NCBI GenBank assembly: GCA_016190215.1
Contig: JACPRA010000018.1
Span: forward strand, 1-33,892
DNA: 33,892 nt
From: Candidatus Omnitrophota bacterium
Lineage (GTDB): Bacteria > Omnitrophota > Gorgyraeia > Aquiviventales > Aquiviventaceae
Direction: 5' to 3'
Of the stretch, positions 1-7,272 are shown piece after piece; positions within the stretch are counted from its first letter, which is position 1; every line of letters starts with the position of its first letter. Under the pieces are notes generated by a model. That model was not told where the DNA came from and ran no database searches. It was given only the letters and a program-made list of their open reading frames with translations. The position numbers and the translations under genes were made by a program.

Positions 1-954
1 ATGAAGGACCTCCTGCCGCTCTTGGAGAAGGTCGCCAAGGCGGGCCGGCCCATCGTCCTGCTCGCCGAGGACATCGAGGGCGAGGCGTTGGCCACGCTCG
101 TCGTGAACAAGCTGCGCGGCACGCTCCACTGCGCCGCGGTGAAGGCCCCGGGCTACGGCGACCGCCGCAAGGCCATGCTGGAAGACATCGCCACCTTGAC
201 CGGCGGCCGGGCCATCACCGAGGACCTCGGCATCAAGCTCGAGAACGTGCAGCTTGAGGACCTCGGCCGGGCCAAGCGGGTGAAGGTTGACAAGGAAAAC
301 ACCACGGTCATCGAAGGGGCCGGCAAGACCTCCGCGATCAACGGGCGCATCGCTCAGATCAAGGCGCAGATCGCGGACACCGACTCCGACTACGACCGCG
401 AGAAGCTCCAGGAGCGGCTCGCGAAGCTCTCCGGCGGTGTCGCCCAGATCAACGTGGGCGCCGCCACCGAGACCGAGATGAAAGAGAAGAAAGCCCGTGT
501 CGAAGACGCCCTGCACGCCACCAAGGCCGCCCGGGAAGAGGGCGTCGTGCCTGGCGGCGGGGTCGCCCTGCTGCGCGCTCTCGCCGCGCTCGAGAAGCTC
601 AAGCTCTTCGGGGATGAGCAGATCGGTGTGGAGATCATCAAGCGCGCCATCGAGGCCCCGGCCCGGCAGATCGCCGAGAACGCCGGACAGGAAGGCTCCG
701 TGGTCGTGCAGCGCCTGAAGAGTGAGAAGGGCGCCATCGGCTTCAACGCCGAGAAGAACGAGTACGTGGACATGTTCGAGGCGGGTGTCATTGACCCGAC
801 CAAGGTGGTGCGCACCGCATTACAGAACGCGGCCAGCATCGCCGGCCTCCTCATCACCACCGAAGCCCTGATCACCGAGCTGCCGGAGAAAGACAAGGAC
901 AAAGGTCCAGGCGGCGGCCATGGGATGCCCGGCGGCGGCGAGGGGATGTATTAA
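1..954 (+). CDS. groL: Chaperonin GroEL, 3' part (5'-truncated by window edge)
   Basis: This is the C-terminal 317 residues of the 60-kDa chaperonin, the ATP-driven folding chamber of the cytosol. The stretch aligns by eye with about residue 229 onward of E. coli GroEL: the apical domain ([33 protein letters not shown]), then the intermediate and equatorial return with [23 protein letters not shown], whose Asp matches the ATP-hydrolysis Asp398 of E. coli, and [13 protein letters not shown]. It ends in the usual flexible Gly/Met-rich tail ([14 protein letters not shown]). The ATG at base 1 is an internal Met, not the start, because the N-terminal equatorial domain is missing. groS follows after 22 nt with a good Shine-Dalgarno. 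The order groL then groS reverses the common groES-groEL operon. Confidence 0.97.
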   Translation: MKDLLPLLEKVAKAGRPIVLLAEDIEGEALATLVVNKLRGTLHCAAVKAPGYGDRRKAMLEDIATLTGGRAITEDLGIKLENVQLEDLGRAKRVKVDKENTTVIEGAGKTSAINGRIAQIKAQIADTDSDYDREKLQERLAKLSGGVAQINVGAATETEMKEKKARVEDALHATKAAREEGVVPGGGVALLRALAALEKLKLFGDEQIGVEIIKRAIEAPARQIAENAGQEGSVVVQRLKSEKGAIGFNAEKNEYVDMFEAGVIDPTKVVRTALQNAASIAGLLITTEALITELPEKDKDKGPGGGHGMPGGGEGMY

Positions 955-976
955 TCCCACGCGGAGGAAATAACCT

Positions 977-1294
977 ATGCCAACCGCAACCGCTAGTGCA
1001 GCACAGTTGAAGCTCAAGCCCATCGGCGACCGCGTCATCGCGCAGCGCCTGGGCTCCGCCGAGAAATCGAATGGCGGCCTCTACCTGCCGGACGCCGCGC
1101 AGGAGAAGCCGCAGGAGGGCAAGGTGATCGCCGTCGGCACCGGCAAAACGCTGAAGAACGGCAAGGTCGTCCCCCTGGCTGTGAAGCCCGGCGACCGCAT
1201 CATCTTCGGCAAATACTCCGGCTCCGAGATCAAGGTGGATGAGAAGGAATACGTGTTCCTCAACGACGACGACATCCTCGCCATCGTTACTTGA
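977..1294 (+). CDS. groS: Co-chaperonin GroES
   Basis: This 105-residue protein is the 10-kDa lid that caps the GroEL chamber. The core starts near residue 11 with LKPIGDRVIAQRL. The mobile loop follows (SAEKSNGGLYLPDAAQEKPQEGKVIAVG), then the PLAVKPGDRIIFGKYSGSEIKVDEKEY segment and the terminal DDILAIV typical of the family. A ten-residue Ala/Thr-rich N-terminal extension precedes the core. The start is supported by GGAGG about nine bases upstream. It is the second gene of a groL-groS operon closed by the strong terminator just downstream. No CIRCE-type element is visible, but the operon's promoter lies outside the window. Confidence 0.97.
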   Translation: MPTATASAAQLKLKPIGDRVIAQRLGSAEKSNGGLYLPDAAQEKPQEGKVIAVGTGKTLKNGKVVPLAVKPGDRIIFGKYSGSEIKVDEKEYVFLNDDDILAIVT

Positions 1295-1317
1295 GGACTC
1301 GTTTGTGAATAGCCCAC

Positions 1318-1357
1318 AACCCCGCTTGGCCGCAAGGCCAGGCGGGGTTTGTGTTTT
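1318..1357 (+). terminator. Intrinsic terminator of the groL-groS operon
   Basis: A 14-bp stem with one G-T wobble (arms 1318-1331 and 1336-1349) is closed by a stable GCAA tetraloop. It is followed by TTTGTGTTTT. It lies 24 bases after the groS stop and separates the chaperonin operon from the A/T-rich island. Confidence 0.93.
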
Positions 1358-1378
1358 AACTAGTAACTAGGAGAGGAA

Positions 1379-2008
1379 ATGGCAATCTTTACTGATGCTC
1401 TGGCATGGCACTGTCCATATTGCAAACGCCACACCCAATTCAACCGTAAATTCTTGGAGGCTTATAACTATTCGTCGGGAGAGGGCAAGCCGTGGCAACG
1501 AGCGGATATGCGACTGTACGCTTGCGTAATGTGTCATGAGCCTGTGCTCTTTAGAGTAGTTGGCGAATCAGATCGTGGTGAAATCCCTGACGACCGAATT
1601 ACTGTTTACCCCAGGACCATTCCTGAAGCACCAGAGGATATCCCTAACCCAATACGGGCAATTTTTCTAGAAGCCTTGTATTGTGCTAGTGTTCAGGCTT
1701 GGAACGCAACCGCCGCAATGTGTCGGAGGGCGGTCCAGGAATGTGTCATCGCAAAGGGTGGTAAAGGAGTGGATCTATATCACCAAATTGAAGATCTTGA
1801 GCAAAAACGCGCTATTCCAGAAGACCTGAAGGATTGGGCTCATGAAGTGCGCGTCATTGGTAAAGTTGGTGCACATGCAGATGTGCCTATGGACATCACT
1901 CCCTCTGACGCCGAAGACGCATTGAAATTTACCGAGGAGATGCTCAATTATGTTTATGTGTTAAAGGGTAGGCTCCAGAAACGTCAACGAAACTTGGTGC
2001 CGTCCTAA
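1379..2008 (+). CDS. DUF4145-like protein with N-terminal zinc ribbon
   Basis: This 209-residue protein has an N-terminal zinc-ribbon-like pair of CxxC motifs (HCPYC at 11-15, CVMC at 49-52). A mostly helical C-terminal half follows (residues about 85-195), with IPNPIRAIFLEALYCASVQAWNATAAMCRRAVQECV and VIGKVGAHAD. That arrangement is typical of DUF4145 proteins: an early-helix RxxxE-type segment and a conserved G-x-x-x-H near the end. The family's function is not established; members occur alone, fused to restriction or helicase proteins, and in defence-type neighbourhoods. Base composition and codon use are clearly more A/T-rich than in groL or guaB, suggesting horizontal acquisition. The start follows an AGGAGAGG-type Shine-Dalgarno. 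It is paired with the cyclase-like gene 106 bases downstream. The family call is by pattern and moderately sure; the role is unknown. Confidence 0.7.
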   Translation: MAIFTDALAWHCPYCKRHTQFNRKFLEAYNYSSGEGKPWQRADMRLYACVMCHEPVLFRVVGESDRGEIPDDRITVYPRTIPEAPEDIPNPIRAIFLEALYCASVQAWNATAAMCRRAVQECVIAKGGKGVDLYHQIEDLEQKRAIPEDLKDWAHEVRVIGKVGAHADVPMDITPSDAEDALKFTEEMLNYVYVLKGRLQKRQRNLVPS

Positions 2009-2055
2009 ATAGAACCGACTAAGATTTACTAGGCTGGCACAGTTAGGACGGCACC
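1996..2055. repeat. 13-bp perfect inverted repeat overlapping a stop codon
   Basis: GGTGCCGTCCTAA at 1996-2008 (including the TAA stop of the DUF4145 gene) is exactly reverse-complemented at 2043-2055, with a 34-nt loop. The second arm is followed by GATTTCCC rather than a T-run. It could be an mRNA 3'-end stem, a weak terminator between the island genes, or a recombination remnant. Confidence 0.7.
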
Positions 2056-2114
2056 GATTTCCCATGCTCTAGGAGCAATCAAAAATGAGAACTAGTTCGA
2101 TTTTCTAACTTCAA

Positions 2115-2921
2115 ATGCCTGAATACTTGGTAGCTTCCTTGGACCTGCTTGGCTATAGCGAGCTAACTCATAGATTTCACCGAGACCCTTCGATTATCCA
2201 ACGCATTGAGGGAATATTCGCGCACTCTTTGAAAAAAATCCATGACATGAAATCCTTTCCCGGATCAGCCCCCCATTCAGAAGCTTGGAGAACTATTGCG
2301 AGCAAGCTAAAACTTCGTCTTATTTCTGATACCGCAATAGTTACAATGCCTCTCACGGAACGTCCGCTCCTTGCCCCTAACTTAAGCACAGAAGATGAGT
2401 TAGCTATTTGGCTTGAAGCATTTCTTTTCACTACTTGTATTTTCTGGCTGTGGGTAGCTGGAAAACTAGGACATTTCTTTCGTGGTGGCATTTCTGTCGG
2501 ACAACATTATGAAAGCGAACCAGCGTACCAAGGGAACCTCTTCATTTTTAGTCAAGCGTTAGTAGATGCGACGAAACTAGAAAAAAATCAAAGCAAGCAA
2601 CCTTCTGTGGGAATAATTATTGACTCTAAGGTACTTACTTTAGGAGGCGGAAAAATTGGGGACGCTTTGATAAAGGATGGGTGGGTCTTCTTCTTAAAAG
2701 ACGAAAAGATCCCCTATCTCAATATCTATAAAGCTATTCCAGAAGATAGAATTCAGGGGGACGCATTACCCTTGCCAGACATTCAACAAGCTCTTACTGC
2801 TCAATATCGTGATTCGGTTGGCAAGATAGGCGTACTCGAAAAATATGATTGGCTCATTCGCTATCATAACGGTCAAGTGGGACGGTTTGGTCGAACGGAT
2901 CTTCTCGTAAACGTGAAATAA
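2115..2921 (+). CDS. Divergent class III nucleotidyl-cyclase-like protein
   Basis: This 268-residue cytosolic protein has no signal peptide or clear family name. Its layout resembles a class III cyclase catalytic domain. A first beta-strand carries an acidic residue followed by a Gly-aromatic turn (VASLDLLGYSEL, Asp10; compare F-A-D-I-x-G-F in adenylate cyclases). A second strand ends in Asp (LRLISDTAIVT, Asp72), as in the second metal-binding Asp. A glycine hairpin follows (FFRGGISVGQHY, 122-132), then ALVDATKLE and VGIIIDSKV. Two acidic residues in these places would bind the two metals of the cyclase reaction. The gene is A/T-rich like its DUF4145 partner, and the two form an island between housekeeping genes. 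No transmembrane or TIR effector is visible. Nucleotide substrate and role are unknown, and an inactive cyclase-fold sensor is possible. Confidence 0.55.
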   Translation: MPEYLVASLDLLGYSELTHRFHRDPSIIQRIEGIFAHSLKKIHDMKSFPGSAPHSEAWRTIASKLKLRLISDTAIVTMPLTERPLLAPNLSTEDELAIWLEAFLFTTCIFWLWVAGKLGHFFRGGISVGQHYESEPAYQGNLFIFSQALVDATKLEKNQSKQPSVGIIIDSKVLTLGGGKIGDALIKDGWVFFLKDEKIPYLNIYKAIPEDRIQGDALPLPDIQQALTAQYRDSVGKIGVLEKYDWLIRYHNGQVGRFGRTDLLVNVK

Positions 2922-2976
2922 GGAAAATTATTAGAGGCGTTCCTCTATGGGCCGCCTCCGATTAGGAGAATTTGTT

Positions 2977-3372
2977 ATGCAGGAGGCCCGGCGCACCGTT
3001 CGGACGGTGATTTTTGATGGGGAGTGCGGGTTCTGTCTGCGGGCCATTCGGATGGGGAAGCGGCTGGACTGGTGGCGGCGCGTGGAATGGCGGGCGCGTC
3101 TCGAGCCCGGCGTGAACGAACGGTTCCCGCAGCTTTCCCAGGAAGAGACCCAACGGCGGATGGTCTCGATTCGGACGGATGGCAGGGCCTACGGAGGGTT
3201 TGATGCCGTCCGCGACATCCTGCTCCAGTTGCCGCTGACCATGCTGCCGGCCGTGTTGCTCTATCTGCCGGGGATGTCGGTGGTCGGGGTGCCGCTCTAT
3301 CGCTGGATCGCGACGAATCGCCATCGTTTTGGCAGCGCGCAGGACGAGGCCTGCTCCGTTGGCCGCAATTGA
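2977..3372 (+). CDS. DCC-family (DUF393) thiol-disulfide-type protein
   Basis: This 131-residue protein carries the signature of the DCC family near its N-terminus (VIFDGECGFCLRAIRM, Asp and CxxC at about residues 14-20). The family is thioredoxin-like and predicted to act in thiol/disulfide exchange, though few members have been tested. The typical middle (GGFDAVRDILLQLP) and the end with a hydrophobic helix plus YRWIATNRHRFG are present. I chose ATG 2977 over the in-frame ATG 2947 because TAGGAG lies eight bases before it. Its GC-rich composition matches the chromosome, not the A/T-rich island just upstream. It stands alone between that island and the infA promoter. Confidence 0.8.
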   Translation: MQEARRTVRTVIFDGECGFCLRAIRMGKRLDWWRRVEWRARLEPGVNERFPQLSQEETQRRMVSIRTDGRAYGGFDAVRDILLQLPLTMLPAVLLYLPGMSVVGVPLYRWIATNRHRFGSAQDEACSVGRN

Positions 3373-3474
3373 CAGGATAGAGAACTCCTGGCTTCATTGC
3401 CGAACTGCTTCATCGCATCGCCCACGGCAATACTTCAAACCCTGCTCACTAGAAAATACGACCGATTATTTAAC

Positions 3475-3503
3475 TTGACGCAGGGCGGTTATCCTGGTAG
3501 CAT
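3475..3503 (+). promoter_or_regulatory. Sigma-70 promoter for the infA leader
   Basis: TTGACG (3475-3480) and TAGCAT (3498-3503) are separated by exactly 17 bases. The -35 matches five of six consensus bases and the -10 four of six. Transcription would start near 3510, giving a leader of about 100 nt before infA that contains two hairpins. Confidence 0.6.
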
Positions 3504-3531
3504 CTATATTCGTGGTTTTCAGCTTGTGGAC

Positions 3532-3586
3532 TTTTTTCGACTGATCGAAAAGGCCGTGGAGTTGTAACCAACTCCTCGGTCTTTTT
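3532..3586 (+). promoter_or_regulatory. Two-hairpin leader with intrinsic terminator (attenuator) before infA
   Basis: Hairpin 1 pairs 3532-3540 with 3545-3553 around a CTGA loop (7 bp plus two G-T pairs). Hairpin 2 pairs GGCCGTGGAGTTG (3552-3564) with 3569-3581 around TAAC; it has 12 pairs (one G-T) and one mismatch, and is followed at once by TTTTT. The two hairpins share bases 3552-3553, so extension of one limits the other. The terminator lies after the promoter and before the infA start, so it would end transcripts prematurely unless read through: an attenuator, or the 3' end of a roughly 75-nt small RNA. Confidence 0.75.
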
Positions 3587-3609
3587 GCTTTCCCGATAAG
3601 GAGCGGTGC

Positions 3610-3831
3610 ATGCCCAAGGAAGAGGCGATTGGCGTCGAAGGCCGCGTACTGGAGCGGCTGTCCAACGGGCGGTTCCGCATCGAATTGAAGGGTGGGCATC
3701 TGGTGCTGGCCTATGTGGCCGGTAAAATGCAGCGGCAAACCCGCCGGATCCTGGAAGGGGATACGGTGGGCCTGATGCTCTCACCCTATGATCTGACACA
3801 GGGCCGCATTGTGTATTTGGCAAGAACGTAA
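3610..3831 (+). CDS. infA: Translation initiation factor IF-1
   Basis: This 73-residue S1/OB-fold protein binds the ribosomal A site on the 30S subunit during initiation. The sequence is full length for the family (usually about 72) and carries IEVEGRV-like EAIGVEGRVLERLSNGRFRIEL, the GHLVLAYVAGKMQR strand with its conserved basic residues, and LEGDTVGLMLSPYDLTQGRIVYL. The start is preceded by AAGGAG six bases upstream. It is 28 bases before csp, probably in one transcript. This makes a cold-shock and initiation unit placed under the leader attenuator. Confidence 0.96.
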   Translation: MPKEEAIGVEGRVLERLSNGRFRIELKGGHLVLAYVAGKMQRQTRRILEGDTVGLMLSPYDLTQGRIVYLART

Positions 3832-3859
3832 GACAACTGCTTGAGAGGAGGTGACAACT

Positions 3860-4063
3860 ATGGCAAAAGGAACCGTGAAGTGGTTCAGCGATGAGAAGGG
3901 GTATGGCTTCATCACCCCGGAGGATGGCTCGAAGGACGTCTTCGTCCACCACTCGTCCATTCAAGGCGAAGGCTTCAAGTCGCTTCGAGAGGGACAGACC
4001 GTGGAGTTCGAGGTGACGACCGGCCCGAAGGGCCCGCAAGCGAGCAACGTCAAGGTGGCGTAA
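3860..4063 (+). CDS. csp: Cold-shock domain protein
   Basis: This 67-residue single-stranded nucleic-acid-binding OB-fold protein acts as an RNA chaperone. RNP-1 (KGYGFITPE) and RNP-2 (DVFVHHSSI) motifs are both intact, and the length is standard. ATG 3860 is chosen over the in-frame GTG 3851 because GAGGAGGTGA at 3845-3854 is the Shine-Dalgarno and overlaps that GTG. It follows infA closely and is followed by a GC-rich hairpin. Confidence 0.96.
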   Translation: MAKGTVKWFSDEKGYGFITPEDGSKDVFVHHSSIQGEGFKSLREGQTVEFEVTTGPKGPQASNVKVA

Positions 4064-4070
4064 GCCACGT

Positions 4071-4099
4071 GCCGGGCGCGGGGGATCCTCGCGCCCGGC
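4071..4099 (+). terminator. GC-rich hairpin after csp
   Basis: GCCGGGCGCG (4071-4080) pairs perfectly with 4090-4099. No T-tract follows, so it may be a 3'-end stabiliser or a poor terminator rather than a classical intrinsic one. Confidence 0.5.
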
Positions 4100-4117
4100 C
4101 ATGAGCACCGTTCGTTG

Positions 4118-4159
4118 AGGAGTTGGGATGTGGGGTACGTTTGGCCAATCCCAACTCCT
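4118..4159. repeat. 12-bp inverted repeat in the csp-guaB gap
   Basis: AGGAGTTGGGAT (4118-4129) is exactly complemented at 4148-4159 with an 18-nt loop. No T-run follows. It sits between the csp hairpin and the guaB promoter; its function is not evident. Confidence 0.6.
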
Positions 4160-4177
4160 TCAGCGGCGCTATCGGCG

Positions 4178-4206
4178 TTGACACCGCGGGAATTTCCCGC
4201 TAGAAT
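4178..4206 (+). promoter_or_regulatory. Strong promoter of guaB-guaA with a palindromic operator in the spacer
   Basis: TTGACA (4178-4183), a 17-bp spacer and TAGAAT (4201-4206) form a near-consensus sigma-70 promoter. The perfect palindrome GCGGGAATTTCCCGC (4186-4200; 7-bp arms around one T) ends at the base before the -10 and fills nearly the whole spacer. A dimeric repressor bound there would block RNA polymerase. Given the genes, a purine-responsive regulator is a plausible but untested guess. Confidence 0.75.
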
Positions 4207-4275
4207 TTAGCATGGTTCGTGCATCATCCTTCCAAAAGATTTCCGACACCCCGCAGTCATTCCGTGTGCTTGGCA

Positions 4276-4310
4276 CCCTATCCGCTACACGCTATTCGCT
4301 AGTCACTAAC
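4276..4310. repeat. One-sided heptamer array (CNCTANN x5) in the guaB leader
   Basis: The triplet CTA recurs at 4278, 4285, 4292, 4299 and 4306, exactly seven bases apart, giving five degenerate units of the type CGCTANN. No inverted partner arm is visible nearby. The related AACTAGT-AACTAGG pair at 1358-1371 may be a two-unit relic of the same family. Confidence 0.75.
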
Positions 4311-4330
4311 CGTATGGGAGAGACCCAGTA

Positions 4331-5560
4331 ATGGCTGAATGGATTGGAACCGGACGGCGCGCCCGCCGGTGCTACGGCTTCGATGAAATCGCCCTGGTGC
4401 CCGGCACCACCACCCTGAGCCCGGCTGAGGTCACTACCGAGTGGGAAGTCGGCGGGGTGAAGTTCCGCATCCCGGTCATCGCCTCGGCCATGGACGGCGT
4501 GGTGGATGTCACCTTCGCCATCGCCATGGGCAAGCTCGGCGGCCTCGCGGTGCTGAACCTGGATGGCGTCCAGGCGCGGTATGACGACCCCACCGAAGCG
4601 CTCGCGCAGATCATCCAGGGCGATGTGCAGGAAACCACCAACATCGTCCAGCGGCTCTACAAGGCCCCCATTAAAGAAGCCCTCATCGCCAAGCGCATCG
4701 AGGAAATCAAGAAGGCGAAAGTGCCCTGCGCCGTCAGCACGATTCCGCAGAACGCGGAGCGCTTCGGCGCCATCGCCCAGGACGCCGGGGCGGACCTCTT
4801 CGTGGTCCAATCCACCGTCACCACCGCCAAGCACGTCGCCACCAACTACAAGCCGGTGGACTTCGCCAAGTTTTTCAAGACGATCAAGCTGCCGGTCATC
4901 GTGGGCAACTGCGTGACGTACGAGCAGGGCATGGATTTGATGGACGCCGGCGCGACCGCGCTGCTGGTCGGGGTCGGGCCGGGTGCCGCCTGCACCACGC
5001 GCGGCGTGCTCGGGGTCGGCGTGCCGCAGGTGACCGCCACGGTGGACCTGGCCGCCGCGCGGGATGACTACTTCAAGAAGACCAGCCGGTACGTGCCGAT
5101 CATCACGGACGGCGGCATGCGCAACGGCGGAGACATCTGCAAGGCGTTCGCCTGCGGGTCGGATGCGGTGATGGTGGGCTCCGCCTTCGCCAAGGCCGTG
5201 GAAGCGCCGGGGCGCGGCTACCACTGGGGCATGGCCTACCCGCACGCCAGCCTGCCGCGCGGCACGCGGATTTACGTGGGCACCACCGGCTCGCTGGAGC
5301 AAATCCTGTTCGGCCCGGCACAGACGGACGACGGCTCGCAGAACCTGGTCGGGGCGATCACCACCTGCATGGCCACCGTGGGCGCTCGGAACATCAAGGA
5401 ATTCCAGTCGGCGGAGATCATCATCGCCCCGTCCATCCAGACGGAAGGGAAAGTGTTTCAACAAGTGCAGCGCGTCGGCATGGCGCGCAAGTCCGCTGAA
5501 CAGCCCTCGAACGGCCGGCCCAAGAGCCGCGCGCGAACTGGCCGGGTCAGCCGCGCTTAA
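4331..5560 (+). CDS. guaB3: GuaB3-type IMP dehydrogenase (no CBS domains)
   Basis: This 409-residue TIM-barrel enzyme belongs to the IMPDH/GMPR family. IMP dehydrogenase oxidises IMP to XMP with NAD, the first committed step to GMP. The catalytic loop [12 protein letters not shown] is intact with Cys221 as the nucleophile, and the phosphate-binding region [29 protein letters not shown] is present. The tandem CBS domains that interrupt canonical GuaB are absent, and the N-terminus ([18 protein letters not shown]) is that of the GuaB3 subgroup. GuaB3 has been shown to act as an IMP dehydrogenase in cyanobacteria, while the actinobacterial paralogue is unassigned. Here guaA follows after 46 bases, favouring the biosynthetic role. 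A basic C-terminal tail (about residues 388-409) is extra. GMP reductase activity is the alternative. Confidence 0.88.
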   Translation: MAEWIGTGRRARRCYGFDEIALVPGTTTLSPAEVTTEWEVGGVKFRIPVIASAMDGVVDVTFAIAMGKLGGLAVLNLDGVQARYDDPTEALAQIIQGDVQETTNIVQRLYKAPIKEALIAKRIEEIKKAKVPCAVSTIPQNAERFGAIAQDAGADLFVVQSTVTTAKHVATNYKPVDFAKFFKTIKLPVIVGNCVTYEQGMDLMDAGATALLVGVGPGAACTTRGVLGVGVPQVTATVDLAAARDDYFKKTSRYVPIITDGGMRNGGDICKAFACGSDAVMVGSAFAKAVEAPGRGYHWGMAYPHASLPRGTRIYVGTTGSLEQILFGPAQTDDGSQNLVGAITTCMATVGARNIKEFQSAEIIIAPSIQTEGKVFQQVQRVGMARKSAEQPSNGRPKSRARTGRVSRA

Positions 5561-5606
5561 GCCAAGCCAATCGCTTCACCGGGCTGCGGCGCCGCCCGGA
5601 GATGAC

Positions 5607-7154
5607 ATGCAGCCCGCTCACGAATTTATTCTCATCGCCGATTACGGCTCGCAGTATACGCAGCTCATTGCGCGCCGGATCCGCGAGCAGCACATTTACT
5701 GCCGCATCATCCCGCCTCAACAGCTCACCGCTGAGCTGATCGCCACCGAACCGCCCAACGGCATCATCCTCTCCGGCGGGCCCAACAGCGTCTACCAGCC
5801 CGGAGCGCCCCTGCCGTCCAAGGCCATCTTCGAAGCCGGCCTCCCGGTGCTGGGCATCTGCTATGGCATGCAAGCCATGGCGCACGTGCTGGGAGGCACC
5901 GTCGTGCGCGCCAACTCGCGCGAGTACGGGCGCTCCACCCTCACCGTGCTCCAGCCGGCCGGGCTGTTCCAGGGCGTGAAAGAGCGCTCCACCTCCTGGA
6001 TGAGCCACGGCGACCACGTGGAGCAACTGCCCCAAGGCTTCCTCGCCACCGCGGAGTCCGACAACAGCAAAGCCGCCATGGCCCACCCGCAGCGCCGCTT
6101 GTACGGCTTGCAGTTCCACCCGGAGGTCGCCCACACGGAAGAAGGGGCGGCCATCCTGCGCAATTTCCTGTTCGAGATCTGCGGCTGCCGGGGCGAGTGG
6201 ACGATGTCGGCCTTCATTGACGAGGCTATCAGCACGATCCGCCGGCAGGTGGGCCAGGCGCACGTGGTGCTGGGGCTCTCCGGCGGGGTGGACTCCTCGG
6301 TGGCGGCGGTGCTGCTGCAGCGCGCCCTGGGCGCGCAGTTGACCTGCATCTTCGTGGACAACGGGCTGCTGCGCCAGGGCGAGCGGGAGCAGGTGAAGCA
6401 GACCTTCGGCGGGCACTTCCACATGGATCTCCACGTCGTCGTCGCCGCCGAGCGGTTCCTCTCGCGGCTGGCCGGGGTCACCGACCCGGAGCAGAAGCGC
6501 AAGATCATCGGCGATCAGTTCGTGCGGGAGTTTGAGTCGGAAGCTCAGCGCATTCCCAACGTGAAGTTCCTCGCCCAGGGCACGCTGTACCCGGACGTGA
6601 TCGAGAGCGTCTCCGCCTGGGGCGGGCCTTCCGCCACCATCAAGACACACCACAACGTCGGCGGCTTGCCCAAGGACATGGGACTGGGCCTGGTGGAACC
6701 GCTGCGCGATCTGTTCAAGGATGAAGTCCGCGAGCTGGGCAAGCTGCTGGGGCTGCCGGAGGCGATGCTGTGGCGGCAGCCGTTCCCAGGGCCGGGGCTG
6801 GCCGTGCGGATCCTGGGCGAGGTGACGACGGAGCGGCTGCGCATCGTGCGCGAGGCGGATGCCATCGTGGCGGCCGAGATCGAGCAAGCCGGGCTCTCCC
6901 GAAAACTGTGGCAATCCTTCGCCGTGCTGCTGCCGGTCAAGACCGTCGGCGTGATGGGCGATGAGCGCACCTACGAGCACGTGATCGCCGTGCGCGCCGT
7001 GACGAGCCAGGACGCCATGACCGCCGACTGGGCCGACCTCCCGCGCGACCTGCTGGCGCGCCTCTCCAACCGGATCATCAACGACGTGCGCGGCGTCAAC
7101 CGCGTGGTCTACGACATCAGCTCCAAACCTCCGGCGACGATTGAATGGGAATGA
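5607..7154 (+). CDS. guaA: GMP synthase, glutamine-hydrolysing
   Basis: This enzyme converts XMP, ATP and glutamine to GMP in the cytosol. All three parts are present in 515 residues, the normal length. A class I glutamine amidotransferase has its nucleophile Cys85 in [10 protein letters not shown] and the His/Glu pair in [12 protein letters not shown]. The ATP pyrophosphatase has the PP-loop GLSGGVDSS (223-231). The C-terminal dimerisation domain ends in [18 protein letters not shown], the standard terminus. GGAG precedes ATG 5607. It lies downstream of guaB3 and probably shares its operator-controlled promoter, so the two final steps of GMP synthesis are co-expressed. A heptamer hairpin array follows the stop. 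Confidence 0.97.
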   Translation: MQPAHEFILIADYGSQYTQLIARRIREQHIYCRIIPPQQLTAELIATEPPNGIILSGGPNSVYQPGAPLPSKAIFEAGLPVLGICYGMQAMAHVLGGTVVRANSREYGRSTLTVLQPAGLFQGVKERSTSWMSHGDHVEQLPQGFLATAESDNSKAAMAHPQRRLYGLQFHPEVAHTEEGAAILRNFLFEICGCRGEWTMSAFIDEAISTIRRQVGQAHVVLGLSGGVDSSVAAVLLQRALGAQLTCIFVDNGLLRQGEREQVKQTFGGHFHMDLHVVVAAERFLSRLAGVTDPEQKRKIIGDQFVREFESEAQRIPNVKFLAQGTLYPDVIESVSAWGGPSATIKTHHNVGGLPKDMGLGLVEPLRDLFKDEVRELGKLLGLPEAMLWRQPFPGPGLAVRILGEVTTERLRIVREADAIVAAEIEQAGLSRKLWQSFAVLLPVKTVGVMGDERTYEHVIAVRAVTSQDAMTADWADLPRDLLARLSNRIINDVRGVNRVVYDISSKPPATIEWE

Positions 7155-7158
7155 ACGT

Positions 7159-7248
7159 TAGCATACAGCATACAGCACACAGCAAACAGAGTACTACACG
7201 ACCATACCACGGCAGTTCTGTGTGCTGTGTGCTGTGTGCTGTCTGCTG
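7159..7248. repeat. Inverted heptamer array (CTGTGTG family), guaA to methyltransferase
   Basis: The left arm has units TAGCATA, CAGCATA, CAGCACA, CAGCAAA (7159-7186, running on to 7190). The right arm has CTGTGTG three times, CTGTCTG and CTG (7218-7248). The arms are reverse complements with about 27 bases between. Period is exactly seven throughout. It would form a long imperfect hairpin in the mRNA. Confidence 0.9.
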
Positions 7249-7272
7249 CCAAGGTCGTATCGTCGCAGGATC

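Noticed and set aside
1-3. ATG at base 1 as the groL start
   Set aside because: The conserved N-terminal equatorial domain is missing and this Met aligns inside the apical domain; the gene is simply cut by the window.
1379-2921. Island as a complete mobile element
   Set aside because: No integrase, transposase, direct repeats or att-like duplication can be seen, and no tRNA adjoins it.
2947-2979. Upstream start ATG 2947 for the DCC protein
   Set aside because: The Shine-Dalgarno TAGGAG is correctly spaced only for ATG 2977, and the extra residues are not family-like.
3396-3431. ATTGCCG/CGGCAAT inverted repeat as a terminator of the DCC gene
   Set aside because: Only 7 bp with a 22-base loop and no T-run; it could easily be chance.
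4292-5464. Long minus-strand open frame opposite guaB
   Set aside because: It is a GC-rich shadow of a highly conserved + strand gene, has no recognisable motifs, and its His/Arg/Gly-rich product is typical of antisense frames. The same applies to minus-strand frames at 5547-6980, 10026-11120, 13859-15526 and elsewhere.
7159-7250. Heptamer array as a CRISPR
   Set aside because: Units are 7 bases with no spacers, and the arms are inverted. No cas gene is in the window.
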